Shown in pieces: positions 1 through 8,339 of a stretch of DNA of 18,810 nt. This DNA is from Cymbomonas tetramitiformis. Lineage: Eukaryota > Chlorophyta > Pyramimonadophyceae > Pyramimonadales > Pyramimonadaceae. Positions within the stretch are counted from its first letter, which is position 1. Each line of letters starts with the position of its first letter. Location: assembly GCA_001247695.2 (NCBI GenBank), contig LGRX02029277.1, positions 1 through 18,810 on the forward strand, in the 5' to 3' direction. Both the position numbers and the translations under genes were made by a program. The notes beneath the pieces were generated by a model that did no database searches, was not told the origin of the DNA, and saw only the letters and a list, made by a program, of their open reading frames with translations.

Positions 1-671
1 GGCGTATGCCCCATGGGTATGCCCCGAGGCGTATGCCCCATGAGTATGCCCCGAGCGTGCATGCCCCACTCGCGAATAATGGGGAATTATCGGATATTCA
101 CATAAGTGAGCGAGTGGGGAAAATAATCGATGACAAAGCAGATTTCAGGAGAAGATCTGTAATGAAATGATTCATGGTAGATTCCAGGAGAACATCTGCG
201 GTGGCAATACAAGTATCATGATCTGCCTGATGATTGGTGGAGGAGTAACATAATCAGGCATGGGCTGCTGGTAATTGGCCGATGACAGATGTCAATATAG
301 GAATCATGCTAGTGAGTTGAAGAGCAACATGTTGAAAGGGGAAGCTTGGGAAAAGTGAACTTCAGTTAGTGTTGATCAAGAGAAATTAAGGACAAGTTGT
401 ACATGTTAGTGTTAGGCTGTATGCCAAGACTGAACATAAGGATATAGATGTTATAGGTTTGCGACCATACATTATATCGAAAAGTGATAGTATTGCTCGG
501 CTGTGTAGCCAGTATATGTCATGCAAATAAACAGTGGAATATAAGGCTAGAAGCCTATGTGATACACCAAAAACAATAGAAAACATAAAAAGAAAAGAAA
601 GAAGATAAAAGAAAAGAAAGGAAAAATAAAGAGAAAAATATGTATAAGTTATCAGGAGTGTGCCTGGTACA
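1..671 (+). repeat. 5' LTR, right part only
   Basis: Positions 60-671 align with 14473-15085 almost end to end, with roughly 30 differences by eye including a small indel cluster near 385-420. The shared sequence stops exactly after GGTACA at 671. The window begins inside the LTR's 27-bp tandem repeats, of which two copies remain (1-27 and 28-54). A TATAAGG box (540-546) and an AATAAA (625-630) sit in the last 130 bp, followed by an A/G-rich strand (about 580-650). This suits a U3-R-U5 order with transcription starting shortly after the TATA-like box. Confidence 0.93.
540..546 (+). promoter_or_regulatory. Candidate TATA box of the 5' LTR promoter
   Basis: TATAAGG lies 125 bp before the LTR end and is conserved in the 3' LTR (14955-14961), although flanking positions have diverged. 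Its position fits the U3/R boundary of a plant-type LTR. The call rests only on motif and position; no transcription start can be seen. Confidence 0.4.
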
Positions 672-674
672 AAT

Positions 675-692
675 TGGTTCTCAGATGATGGG
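675..692 (+). other. Candidate primer binding site
   Basis: The bases start with TGG three nucleotides after the 5' LTR end, as expected for pairing with a tRNA 3' CCA end. The stretch TGGTTCTCAGATGATGG resembles the initiator-Met primer site used by many chromoviruses (TGGTATCAGAGC) but needs one inserted base and a substitution. It may be a decayed site or pair with another tRNA. Confidence 0.4.
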
Positions 693-740
693 AACGTTCT
701 ATGGACCTGTGGGATCTGCGAGTTGCATGATGTTGGAGAT

Positions 741-1046
741 GGCGACTTTGGTGTTTGCGTTTTGAGCGGCTTCAGCTTGCGTTTGACGGCTCAAAATACG
801 CGCGGTACGTGCGTTGTAAACACGGAAAGGTTTCGCTATGGGACCTTCTTTGTGAAGGATTTGGTTGAAGATCTTCTGTGGGGACTTAAGATGAGACTAC
901 AAGATGACTTGGGCGACTTTTCGTTTTTGAGTTTTGAGCTGTCTCTGCTTACGTTCGACGGCTCAAATTGCGCGCGTTACGCGCACTAAAAACACGGAAA
1001 AGTTTCGCTACGGGATCTTCTTTGTGGAGGATTTAGTTGAGATCTG
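741..1046 (+). repeat. Two-copy direct repeat in the leader, period 171 bp
   Basis: Copy 1 begins with GGCGACTTT at 741 and copy 2 with the same word at 912. Both continue through a block containing GACGGCTCAAA, a GC-rich near-palindrome (ACGCGCGGTACGTGCGT in copy 1, GCGCGCGTTACGCGC in copy 2), then AACACGGAAA, GTTTCGCTA and a GATCTTCT-like stretch. The copies are clearly diverged. The paired hairpin-forming blocks could be structured RNA elements of the leader. Confidence 0.75.
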
Positions 1047-1607
1047 CGTTATCTTGCTTTTTCTTAAGGCTCTGGGCGAGATTTGACACTTGATCTTAAG
1101 AATGTTCGGTTCTGGTCCACTCCGACGGCTATAGAGCTGGCATATTATGCGCGTGGACGTCTTTGGTGGACCCGTATGGCCGCTTTTTGCTGGGTGTTTG
1201 CCGGATGTTGCGGATGCTAAGATTTGTTGCTGGTTCCTTAAGTGTGAGCTTAAGTATGGGGGGGGGAAGTGCAAGCTTCCTTCTGAGACATAAATAAGCA
1301 AGACCGCTGGGGACTATGATAAAACTTTGCGGAATAGCACAAATAGCAAAAAACTTTCAGTTTTTAAGCATCCTAGAAGAGATTAGAGTCAGATGAGCCA
1401 GATCTTGTATCCTCACCATACTTAAGGCTATTTTTGGCAGCTGGTACCTTCCACCCTCTGGAGGAAGTTATTCATACCTTCTGGCGAAGTTCTTAACAGC
1501 TTTTGGTGATATTTTGGTTCTATTGGACAACTAGTATTCTATTGGAAATATCATACGGCCATATTTGACACTGTCATAGTGGTCATATTGTCATAACGGT
1601 CATACAT

Positions 1608-2738
1608 ATGTCTTCTTCTGGACCGCTGCCCCCTTCCACCACCGCCATGCACCCTTCCACCACCGCCATGCACCCTTCCACCACCACCTTCCCTTTGACA
1701 CCCTCAGACCCCTCTCCACCAACCGCTTCCACCGCGCCTGGGCCTTCGGGCCGTTCCACCACCACCTTCCCTTTGACCCCCTCAGACCCCTCTCCACTAA
1801 CCGCTTCCATCGCAGGGGTCGATACTGGGCAGGTTGTAGACGTACATCAACCTGCCCCGGACGTGCCCTTCAGCATGCACACCGGCGTGCAACCCAGCAT
1901 GCAACACGGCATGCAACTCAGCTCAGTGGGGCATACAGTGGGGTATGCCCCGGGGCATGCGGGGCATGCGGGGCAGCCCAGCATGCTTCAGAGCGAGTCC
2001 TTGCACGCCCTTTCCCCAACCCTTCCCGTTGTGTTTCAACAACAAGAGAGTGGTTGGGGCAGCGTGCAGCCGTATGCAGCATGGCAGGCTGAGCTTGCAG
2101 CGGGGCATACGGGGCATACGGGGCATACGGGGCATACGGGGTATGTGGGGCATGCGAGGCATGCGACGCGCCAGCCCCCGCACGCGACGAGCATGCAACC
2201 GCAACTCCAATCTGCCCCGAGCTTTCCCTATGCCACCAGTATGCCGCCACCGCCCTTTGGCATGCCACACCATTATGCCACAGGCTCGCCGCTACCCCAT
2301 GCCCCAGGCGTGTTGACACACGCCCCGTACACTCCCGCGCCGATGTCGACCACCTACGGGGATCCATGGACACTACCCGTTTACTTTCCACCGCCTCCAC
2401 CTCCAGTATATGGAGCTGACCCTGCGTCGGAGGCACGTGCTAGGGAATGGTGGGCAGCGCGAGAGCGCATGGCGGCTGCAGAGCGGGCGGTGGCAACAGA
2501 CATGAGAGTGGTCCCCCAACGACTGTATCCGACACCGCTGATGGAACCGATTCCTCACACCGATATTTCTCCTGACGAGGGTGTGATAACCCATCAGCCG
2601 CATCATCGTCGCCGTGCTTCGGGGCCAGATTGGGAGAACCTTGCCAATACGCACGGAGCCCCAAGACGTGGTGACCGAGGACCTCTCCCAAGCTCACGCG
2701 TCTCAACCTGGGAGCACGACATCCGGTTCTGGCTATGA
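1608..2738 (+). CDS. Gag N-terminal part, low-complexity repeat protein (frame 1 of a broken gag)
   Basis: The ORF opens at the ATG at 1608, the first ATG after the leader, and is rich in Ser, Pro, Thr, His and Gly. Residues about 7-30 carry three copies of a PSTTAMH-like unit. A following 78-bp unit encoding FPLTPSDPSP occurs twice. Gly-His-Ala/Thr repeats occupy codons near 1930-1975 and 2101-2170. Around residues 200-265 it is rich in Pro, His and Tyr. True coding appears to leave this frame near 2640-2660, where the +1 frame becomes more gag-like (open 2590-2772), so the last 25-30 residues are probably out-of-frame translation. The protein would have begun a very large Gag. No known domain is visible in this part. 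The assignment to Gag rests on position and on continuity with the following ORF. Confidence 0.75.
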   Translation: MSSSGPLPPSTTAMHPSTTAMHPSTTTFPLTPSDPSPPTASTAPGPSGRSTTTFPLTPSDPSPLTASIAGVDTGQVVDVHQPAPDVPFSMHTGVQPSMQHGMQLSSVGHTVGYAPGHAGHAGQPSMLQSESLHALSPTLPVVFQQQESGWGSVQPYAAWQAELAAGHTGHTGHTGHTGYVGHARHATRQPPHATSMQPQLQSAPSFPYATSMPPPPFGMPHHYATGSPLPHAPGVLTHAPYTPAPMSTTYGDPWTLPVYFPPPPPPVYGADPASEARAREWWAARERMAAAERAVATDMRVVPQRLYPTPLMEPIPHTDISPDEGVITHQPHHRRRASGPDWENLANTHGAPRRGDRGPLPSSRVSTWEHDIRFWL

Positions 2739-2772
2739 GTCTGCAGCGGGCACTCAGCATAGCCGCAAGCGA

Positions 2773-2775
2773 TGA
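2773..2775 (+). other. In-frame TGA in gag
   Basis: In the frame of the large gag ORF, codons ...AAG CGA TGA GAG CGG CGT CTC AAG... read through an otherwise continuous basic, coiled-coil-like region. A CGA-to-TGA change is the usual outcome of deamination of methylated CpG, so this nonsense codon is probably a decay mutation in a methylated copy. The original codon is inferred. Confidence 0.6.
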
Positions 2776-5388
2776 GAGCGGCGTCTCAAGTTGGAGAGGC
2801 ATCGGAGGAAGGAGTTGACGGACCAGGAAATGTTGCAGAGGGTAGTCCGCGCCGAGACCGCTCGGTTCCTCGCAGAGACCGAGGCGGGGAGCTTACGCGA
2901 CCAAATGGCTCAGCTAGAGGCTGCTACAGCGGAGGGCGCGGTGGCCGAGGAACGGCGTCTAGCGAGAAGACGTCGAGCAAGCCTGGACACCCCTGTGGTG
3001 TACGGGTTTGGTGAAGGCCAGCCACAGCATGCAGCGGGAGCGGCTGAGCATGCACCCGGCTCAGTCGGGCATGCCCCGGGGCATACGGGGCATACGGGGC
3101 ATGCGGGGCATGCGGCGCAGCCGGCTGAGCATGTACCCGGCTCAGTGGGGCATGCAGCAGGGCATGCCCCGGGGCATGCGGGGCATGCGGGGCATGCAAC
3201 ACGCCAGCCCCAACATGCAACCAGTGTGTTCCAGCAGCTTGCAACCAGCGTCTCACAGCATGCTACCAGCGGAGGCCAGCTTACCTTGGGCTGGAATGGT
3301 GGGAAGCCGCTTGCCGCCGATGAAGAATCGAAAAGCCGGAGTAGCGACTATAAGGACACGGAGGACGACCCTGGTGACGACCTTGGAGATGACCCTGGTG
3401 ACGACCCTGATGGTGCCCCGGCTGGGGGGGCGGGGCCGTCGACGTCAACTACACGGCTGTTAGTGGTCACTCCCCAAGGGGATTCCTTGTGGGTGCCCCC
3501 GGGTGAATTGGCCACTACAGCGACGTTACCCGAGGTCACCTCCTCGCACTATGGTCTGTCGGCAGCCCTGAAGATCTGTGACAATCTTGGGTTGAGTCCC
3601 GCTCGATACATTCTGAGCGGGGCCGGTAGTACCTCTTTCCCCGAGATACGTCCGCTGCACACCACCGAGACCTCCACCTACGCTCTCTTGGTGGACCGCT
3701 TGGTGGCAGAGGAGTCTATTCGAGGCACGAGGCGTTCCAGAATTCCGTCTCAATGGTACCAATGCCCGAGACGACCGGTGGTGGACGCCTTCACGGAGTC
3801 GGAGGCGGGGACCTACGAGCTGGACGGGCTACAAGCCTGGGTGGAGGTCTGTGCCGCTCCGTGGTACTTGGCTGCATCGTTTGGGCCATCTTCTGAGACG
3901 CCCCAACCCCCTCTACAGCCTGCCCCTTCCACATTCCCGGCTCCTTCCCACCGACTTTCTGCCGACGCCGCGACCTTCTCACCGACGGCGTCACAGCATG
4001 CGGCAGCAATGGGACCACCTGCCGGGGTGGCACGAGCTCCGGAGGACCCCATGGCGATGTACACCCCCGACGACCGCTCCTACCAGACCGCGATCAAGAA
4101 CGAGAGCTCGCTCTTGAAGGACATCCGCAAGCTGGTGGACGACCTCCCGGAGTTTCCCGGCGATCACTTCACGAAGGGCCGGGCCATGGATGACCTTGAG
4201 GAATTCTCTGTGGCGGTGAATGCACTTCTGGAGCACATGACGGTGATTGCGGCGCTCACTACTCCCGGCTTTCGGCGTGAGGCGCAAGGACACAATCAGC
4301 TCAGCATCTCCACCTTGCTGTGGATGATCAAGACCTCCAAGTTGGCCAAGGCCCAGAAGTTGTACGTCGAGGAGATGGCGCCAGGAGGCAGCGAAGGAGA
4401 GGCGTGGAAGGCGAGGTACGCAGCGGTGCCGCGGTTCATGGGCGATCTTGCCTTGTCAGTGGACATCACCACGGACGCCCTGAAACGGCTGAAGTCGGAG
4501 CTACTCTCAACGAGACAGCGATCGGAGGAGAAGACCGGTGCTTTCTACACCCGCATCACCACCCGAACCGCGACTGTTAACTTCGTGGCGGACGTAGTGC
4601 GGGGTTGCGGCAAGGTTACCAAACTGGAACTTCTCGAGCTCTTTTGGGGTGGACTACGACACAGCGTTCAAGTGGGTTCCAAGTTGGCGGATCTTGGGCT
4701 AGACACCAGTCACCCGGAGCAGTGGGAAGAGGAACAACGTCGACTTGGACGGCCCGACACCTCCGCCATCTTGAAGGTTCGTTCCGTGGCCACGGAAAGT
4801 GAGACGGCTAAGGTGATGGAGGACGCGGTTCTCCACGACACCATCGCCCGCAAGGTGGCGTTGGAGATGGGACACCGACAACGGCAAGCTCCACCACGTA
4901 GCGCCCCGGCTAGTCGGCCTAGGTGGCCTCCGAGGAGGCCTGCGTTGGCGGCCCTCACGTGGGAGCCGGGGACTGCTGGGAATGACTCGGCAACAGCGGC
5001 TCCTGTGGATGTAAGCACAGCGGCGACCCAAGGATCCCGACCGGCACCTGCGATGAGGGAACGGCCCTGTTTTGCATGTGGCAGTCTCGAGCACTTGGTG
5101 GCCAATTGCACGGACGAGAAGAAGCTGGCCATCTGGAAGGCCAACGCCCCGGCGCGGTTGGCGCGAAGGCCAGGGCAAGTGGCGGCTTGCGTAGAAGTCA
5201 TTGAGGAGAGAGTCGAGGAGGATTCCCTCAATCCGGAAGAGCTGGAAACGATGGAGGAGATCCTCGCTCTGGCGGATGCTGACGTGGACCTCTATGGGGA
5301 TCTGTGTGCCATGTGTGACATCACGAACACCGAGGATCCAGCTTTTCGGAGTGGGGAGCCGACAGGGGCTCCCGGGCAAGAGGAGTAA
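2776..5388 (+). CDS. Gag main part: coiled coil, Gly-His-Ala repeats, capsid-like region, zinc knuckle
   Basis: About 870 residues run open from just after the TGA to TAA at 5386-5388. There is no natural ATG near the left end, which supports reading it as the continuation of the 1608 ORF. Order: a charged coiled-coil-like segment (about 2776-3000), Gly-His-Ala repeats (about 3019-3210), an acidic DDPGDD linker (about 3345-3420), a globular region of unknown type (about 3440-3880), a Pro/Ser-rich linker, a helical capsid-like region (about 4081-4870) and an Arg/Pro-rich stretch. The nucleocapsid zinc knuckle at 5068-5109 fits CX2CX4HX4C exactly, with Cys, Cys, His and Cys all present. An acidic tail follows. 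The role is assembly of the virus-like particle and RNA binding. The capsid call is from position and helical composition, not from a clear motif. With the N-terminal ORF, Gag would exceed 1,200 residues, far above the usual few hundred. Confidence 0.85.
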   Translation, partial: ERRLKLERHRRKELTDQEMLQRVVRAETARFLAETEAGSLRDQMAQLEAATAEGAVAEERRLARRRRASLDTPVVYGFGEGQPQHAAGAAEHAPGSVGHAPGHTGHTGHAGHAAQPAEHVPGSVGHAAGHAPGHAGHAGHATRQPQHATSVFQQLATSVSQHATSGGQLTLGWNGGKPLAADEESKSRSSDYKDTEDDPGDDLGDDPGDDPDGAPAGGAGPSTSTTRLLVVTPQGDSLWVPPGELATTATLPEVTSSHYGLSAALKICDNLGLSPARYILSGAGSTSFPEIRPLHTTETSTYALLVDRLVAEESIRGTRRSRIPSQWYQCPRRPVVDAFTESEAGTYELDGLQAWVEVCAAPWYLAASFGPSSETPQPPLQPAPSTFPAPSHRLSADAATFSPTASQHAAAMGPPAGVARAPEDPMAMYTPDDRSYQTAIKNESSLLKDIRKLVDDLPEFPGDHFTKGRAMDDLEEFSVAVNALLEHMTVIAALTTPGFRREAQGHNQLSISTLLWMIKTSKLAKAQKLYVEEMAPGGSEGEAWKARYAAVPRFMGDLALSVDITTDALKRLKSELLSTRQRSEEKTGAFYTRITTRTATVNFVADVVRGCGKVTKLELLELFWGGLRHSVQVGSKLADLGLDTSHPEQWEEEQRRLGRPDTSAILKVRSVATESETAKVMEDAVLHDTIARKVALEMGHRQRQAPPRSAPASRPRWPPRRPALAALTWEPGTAGNDSATAAPVDVSTAATQGSRPAPAMRERPCFACGSLEHLVANCTDEKKLAIWKANAPARLARRPGQVAACVEVIEERVEEDSLNPEELETMEEILALADADVDLYGDLCAMCDITNTEDPAFRSGEPTGAPGQEE
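5068..5109 (+). other. Gag zinc knuckle (CCHC)
   Basis: The residues CFACGSLEHLVANC match CX2CX4HX4C, the nucleocapsid zinc knuckle that binds retroelement RNA. It is intact in this copy and anchors the identification of the upstream ORF as gag. Confidence 0.93.
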
Positions 5389-8339
5389 ATCTCCATCGAC
5401 CCCGTGGACAGAGACAGCCCTATACCAATGTGGCAGCCCGTCCTTCATGGCCCTCGCGGACGTCACGTGACGAGGCCACCGCCTGTACCCCGACAAAGCC
5501 CGTCTCACTGCGAGTGCAGCATGCCCCAGTGAGCACAGAGGCTTCATCAGATTCACTCCATGGTGTGGCCGCACGGCCCCCCTCCACCGTCAGCCCGAGG
5601 CCCCGTTCATCACGGATTGCCTTCAGTGGCCGAGAGCGCGCACGGCGCGCTACCATTTTGAGCAGACGGCCCCTCTCAGTGGAGAATTCCCCCCCTGCTC
5701 GGGGATCATTGACTCCACCGATAGCCCCACCGACGGCACATTCTTGTTGGGAGACTTACTGTGCCGAACACGGTGTCCCGATTGACCGCGGTAATGTTGA
5801 TGGACCTCCCCCACGCATCCGAGCTCATCACGCGGCACCAGCAGTTCAGCCCAGCGACTACAAGGATCTGCATCTGGCTGCACCGGGGACCTCCGAGGTG
5901 TACCAGAGTTCCTTGGCGGACCAGCGTAGGCGGTTGACATCGTGGAGCTGGAGAAGTCCGGCTGGGGCTACCTCTGAAAGTGTCCTACTACGACAACTAC
6001 GCATGACCCTCAAGAAGAAGTCCCCGGCAGAGGCACACAAGATGGCTGAGCGCAGTCGTCGCCATGCTACACGGCGTCCCGCGACTACTCCTTTCAGCCG
6101 TCGCCAACGGAAGTACGAGTTGGACGAGCTTATACTCGCCCGCTTGCGTGGTCGCATGGGCGGCACATTGGGCTTGGCCTGGGCAGAGTTGAGCCCACGC
6201 GAGCAACGTCGGGCTGTGGAGCAAGAATCCGGGCCGAAGACGAATGTACCGCAAGAAGGCCGACCTTGGGAGACGATTGGCCTCCGTCGCCTTCGACGGC
6301 GTCAAGCATCTGCGGCGATATCGATACAGCAAGCCTATCGCTTGTGGCGACGTCGGCGGGCACAACGAGCGCAGGACACTCCCCTTGACTCTCATGCGCT
6401 CAAGACGGCCTCGGCGTGGACCACGGCAGCCCAGCGGGTCAAGCAGTACGGCAAGGCGGTCGTGCAGGCTGTGTTCGGACGCGTCCGACGGGCACACCCA
6501 CCTCCCAATCCTACCCCCCTCAAACCAGCCGAGACGGTTCTCGCAACAACTCTGGGATCGAGCCCCTCGGATCTAACCTACAGCACCGATGAGTCCGAGA
6601 TGGAGATCCATTGCAGCCAGTACCGGTTGCAGCAGCACCGTGAGCTGTCCTCGGAGGAGAATACGCCTAACCGCCGTTCGAAGCCTTCGAGGAGTGGGAG
6701 GAAGCGCACGACGTTGGACCAACGGGTGAAGGCCTGGAGGAAGGAGGAATCTGGACGTCTTGCTGCTTGGGAGGCCCTGAGCGTGACCCGACAACCGGTG
6801 GGCGAATCCGAACACCTCGAGGAGGAGCTGAGTATGACCCAGCAGCTGGCGGGCGGATCGGGCAGCATACCGCCAGCGTGCAACCAACATGTTGTATCCT
6901 GCTCCAGTCAGCTCGAGGAGGAGCTGAACATGACCCAGCAGCTGGCGGGCGAACCTAACAGCCCGTGCCGGCATGCATCCAGTCCGGCCGAGCATGCAAC
7001 CAGCCCGGCTAAGCACGCAGCGGAACATGCAGCGGGGCATGCGCCAGGGCACGCGGGGCATGCGGGGCATGCAACATGCCCGCCTGAGCATGCGACCAGC
7101 TCGGTGGGGCATGCAGTGGGGCATGCCCCGGGGCATGCGGGGCATGCGGGGCATGCAACACGGCCGACTGAGCATGCAACCAGCTCAGTGGGGTATGCAG
7201 TGGGGCATGCCCCGGGGCATACGCTGGGGCATGCGGGGCATGCAACACGGCCGACTGAGCATGCAACCAGCTCAGTGGGGCATGCAGTGAGGCATGCCCC
7301 GGGGCATGCGGGGCATGCGGGGCATACGGGGCATGCGACATGCCAGCCTGTGCATGCGACCAGCTCAGTGGGGCATGCAGCGGGGCATGCAGCGGGGCAT
7401 GCGGGGCATGCGGGGCCAGTTGAGCATGCAACCTGTATCGCTGAGCAGGCGACGCACCCGGTCCAGTGTGCAACGCGCCCGGCCCGGCATGCATCCAATG
7501 GGTCCCAGCCGCTTGAAAGCGGGTCAGACAGCGACTCCACGCATGTCAACGCTACCGACAGTGGCACTACCCACGTCAGCGCCACCGACGTTGGCGCCAC
7601 CGACAGCGACACGACCCACGTCAGTGCCACCGACAGCGACACCACTCACGTCAGAGACACCAACAGTGACACTACCCACGTCAGCCCCACTGACTGTGAT
7701 ACCACTCACGTCAGTGCCTCGACCAACGCCACCATGTACGTCAGTGCTACTGAACACGGCAGTGGCGAAGAGTACGAGTGCAACGCCTTGGTGGACGAGG
7801 CTGCAGCCGCCTTGAGTTCACACCCAATCGAAGATGCTCTTAAATGTAAGCGTGTTCAACTGGATGGGGGGGTGCGCTGGAAGGCGAACTCTCGAGCAGG
7901 GACACTCTTGGCACACACACTGTCAGCGGTGCGAGACGAGGAAGGACCCCTACTCCTGGTGTTCTATGCCTACCTTCGTGGACATCGAGTGAAGGTGTTG
8001 GTGGACTCAGGCGCCTCAGACAACTTCATCTCGGCGGAATGTGCCCGTACTTGCGACTTGACAGTGCGCTCGGGGACACCAATGAAGGTCACGCTGGCAG
8101 ATGGGTCTGTAAAGACCGCTGGAGAGGTGGCGTACACCAAGTTCACCGCACACGCGGCGTCGGGAGTAAACTACTGCGAGAAGCGGATGGCTCTACGGGT
8201 CTTGCCGTTAGGAATCCAAGTAGACGTGGTGTTGGGGGTAAGTGGCTTCGCAGTCTCTCCCCAATCACGTTGGATTATGCCGGTCACGGTTCCGTCTCCT
8301 TCAACACGCGAGCAAATGGTGGAGGACAACAACGGGTGA
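5319..8339 (+). CDS. Long spacer protein with IQ motif and C-terminal aspartic protease (start of pol)
   Basis: The frame is open from 5319, overlaps the end of gag in the -1 frame until 5388, and ends at TGA 8337-8339. It has no strong ATG start, so expression by frameshift or as a fused polyprotein is likely. The first 300 residues are basic, with Arg-rich helices and a perfect IQ calmodulin-binding pattern at 6324-6356. A duplicated LEEEL(S/N)MTQQLAG unit lies near 6815-6960. A long Gly-His-Ala repeat tract (about 6970-7440) and a THVSATDSDT-type repeat tract (about 7530-7760) follow. The retropepsin lies at about 7960-8240, with the catalytic DSGA centred on Asp codon 8004 and followed by a flap-like and an LG-containing region. 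True coding leaves this frame near 8238 inside the protease C terminus, so the last 30 residues are out of frame. A spacer this long between nucleocapsid and protease is unusual. Confidence 0.85.
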   Translation, partial: HHEHRGSSFSEWGADRGSRARGVNLHRPRGQRQPYTNVAARPSWPSRTSRDEATACTPTKPVSLRVQHAPVSTEASSDSLHGVAARPPSTVSPRPRSSRIAFSGRERARRATILSRRPLSVENSPPARGSLTPPIAPPTAHSCWETYCAEHGVPIDRGNVDGPPPRIRAHHAAPAVQPSDYKDLHLAAPGTSEVYQSSLADQRRRLTSWSWRSPAGATSESVLLRQLRMTLKKKSPAEAHKMAERSRRHATRRPATTPFSRRQRKYELDELILARLRGRMGGTLGLAWAELSPREQRRAVEQESGPKTNVPQEGRPWETIGLRRLRRRQASAAISIQQAYRLWRRRRAQRAQDTPLDSHALKTASAWTTAAQRVKQYGKAVVQAVFGRVRRAHPPPNPTPLKPAETVLATTLGSSPSDLTYSTDESEMEIHCSQYRLQQHRELSSEENTPNRRSKPSRSGRKRTTLDQRVKAWRKEESGRLAAWEALSVTRQPVGESEHLEEELSMTQQLAGGSGSIPPACNQHVVSCSSQLEEELNMTQQLAGEPNSPCRHASSPAEHATSPAKHAAEHAAGHAPGHAGHAGHATCPPEHATSSVGHAVGHAPGHAGHAGHATRPTEHATSSVGYAVGHAPGHTLGHAGHATRPTEHATSSVGHAVRHAPGHAGHAGHTGHATCQPVHATSSVGHAAGHAAGHAGHAGPVEHATCIAEQATHPVQCATRPARHASNGSQPLESGSDSDSTHVNATDSGTTHVSATDVGATDSDTTHVSATDSDTTHVRDTNSDTTHVSPTDCDTTHVSASTNATMYVSATEHGSGEEYECNALVDEAAAALSSHPIEDALKCKRVQLDGGVRWKANSRAGTLLAHTLSAVRDEEGPLLLVFYAYLRGHRVKVLVDSGASDNFISAECARTCDLTVRSGTPMKVTLADGSVKTAGEVAYTKFTAHAASGVNYCEKRMALRVLPLGIQVDVVLGVSGFAVSPQSRWIMPVTVPSPSTREQMVEDNNG
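6324..6356 (+). other. IQ motif, predicted calmodulin-binding
   Basis: The residues IQQAYRLWRRR fit IQxxxRxxxxR, the pattern for binding calmodulin or myosin light chains. It sits at about residue 299 of the spacer ORF in a basic helix. Pattern matches in Arg-rich proteins can be fortuitous, and no such motif is standard in Gypsy polyproteins. Confidence 0.45.
6970..7440 (+). repeat. In-frame Gly-His-Ala repeat tract, modules of about 84-93 bp
   Basis: Units starting with TGAGCATGC recur at about 7085, 7169, 7256 and 7349. Each contains GGGGCATGC words read as Gly-His-Ala and an ATSSVGHA-like spacer. The DNA is dense in GCATGC and CATG palindromes, and GGGGCATGCCCC is itself a perfect palindrome. 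The same word family recurs in gag (about 1930-2170 and 3019-3210) and between RNase H and the adenine methyltransferase (about 10290-10585), always in the Gly-His-Ala frame. Confidence 0.9.
7530..7760 (+). repeat. In-frame Thr/Ser/Asp repeat tract (THVSATDSDT type)
   Basis: Units of about 30-36 bp built on ACCCACGTCAG and ACCGACAGCGAC encode THVSATDSDT-like peptides, roughly seven in number and each somewhat altered. The tract is acidic and probably disordered, and separates the His-rich repeats from the protease. Confidence 0.8.

Larger units (their letters stand above)
672..1607 (+). other. Untranslated leader of the retrotransposon
   Basis: About 0.94 kb lies between the primer site and the first gag ATG at 1608. 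The short open frames here have no recognisable similarity and run through the direct repeat at 741-1046. Near the end, 1575-1606, the word GTCATA/GTCATAC recurs several times. No splice-site-based exon model was convincing. In LTR elements this region usually holds the packaging and dimerisation signals; nothing here proves that. Confidence 0.6.

Noticed and set aside
660..989. 109-residue open frame in the leader
   Set aside because: It starts on a non-ATG inside the LTR end, runs across the duplicated leader block, and has no recognisable domain; the two repeat copies are translated differently.
4699..5574. 291-residue minus-strand open frame opposite gag
   Set aside because: GC-rich antisense shadow; the + strand has the zinc knuckle and continuous Gag.
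6908..7645. Minus-strand frames rich in CPACPACPGAC or HAPHAPHAP
   Set aside because: Antisense shadows of the Gly-His-Ala repeat in the protease spacer; the sense frame continues into an identifiable protease.
8039..8238. N-terminal 67 residues of the open frame containing reverse transcriptase
   Set aside because: The overlapping frame here encodes the protease with DSGA; this part is out of frame, and real coding enters only near 8238.
8230..8242. Programmed frameshift inside the protease
   Set aside because: Lies within the conserved LG-W region of the protease next to a G run; a one-base loss explains it better than a regulated site, which would sit at the gag-pol junction.
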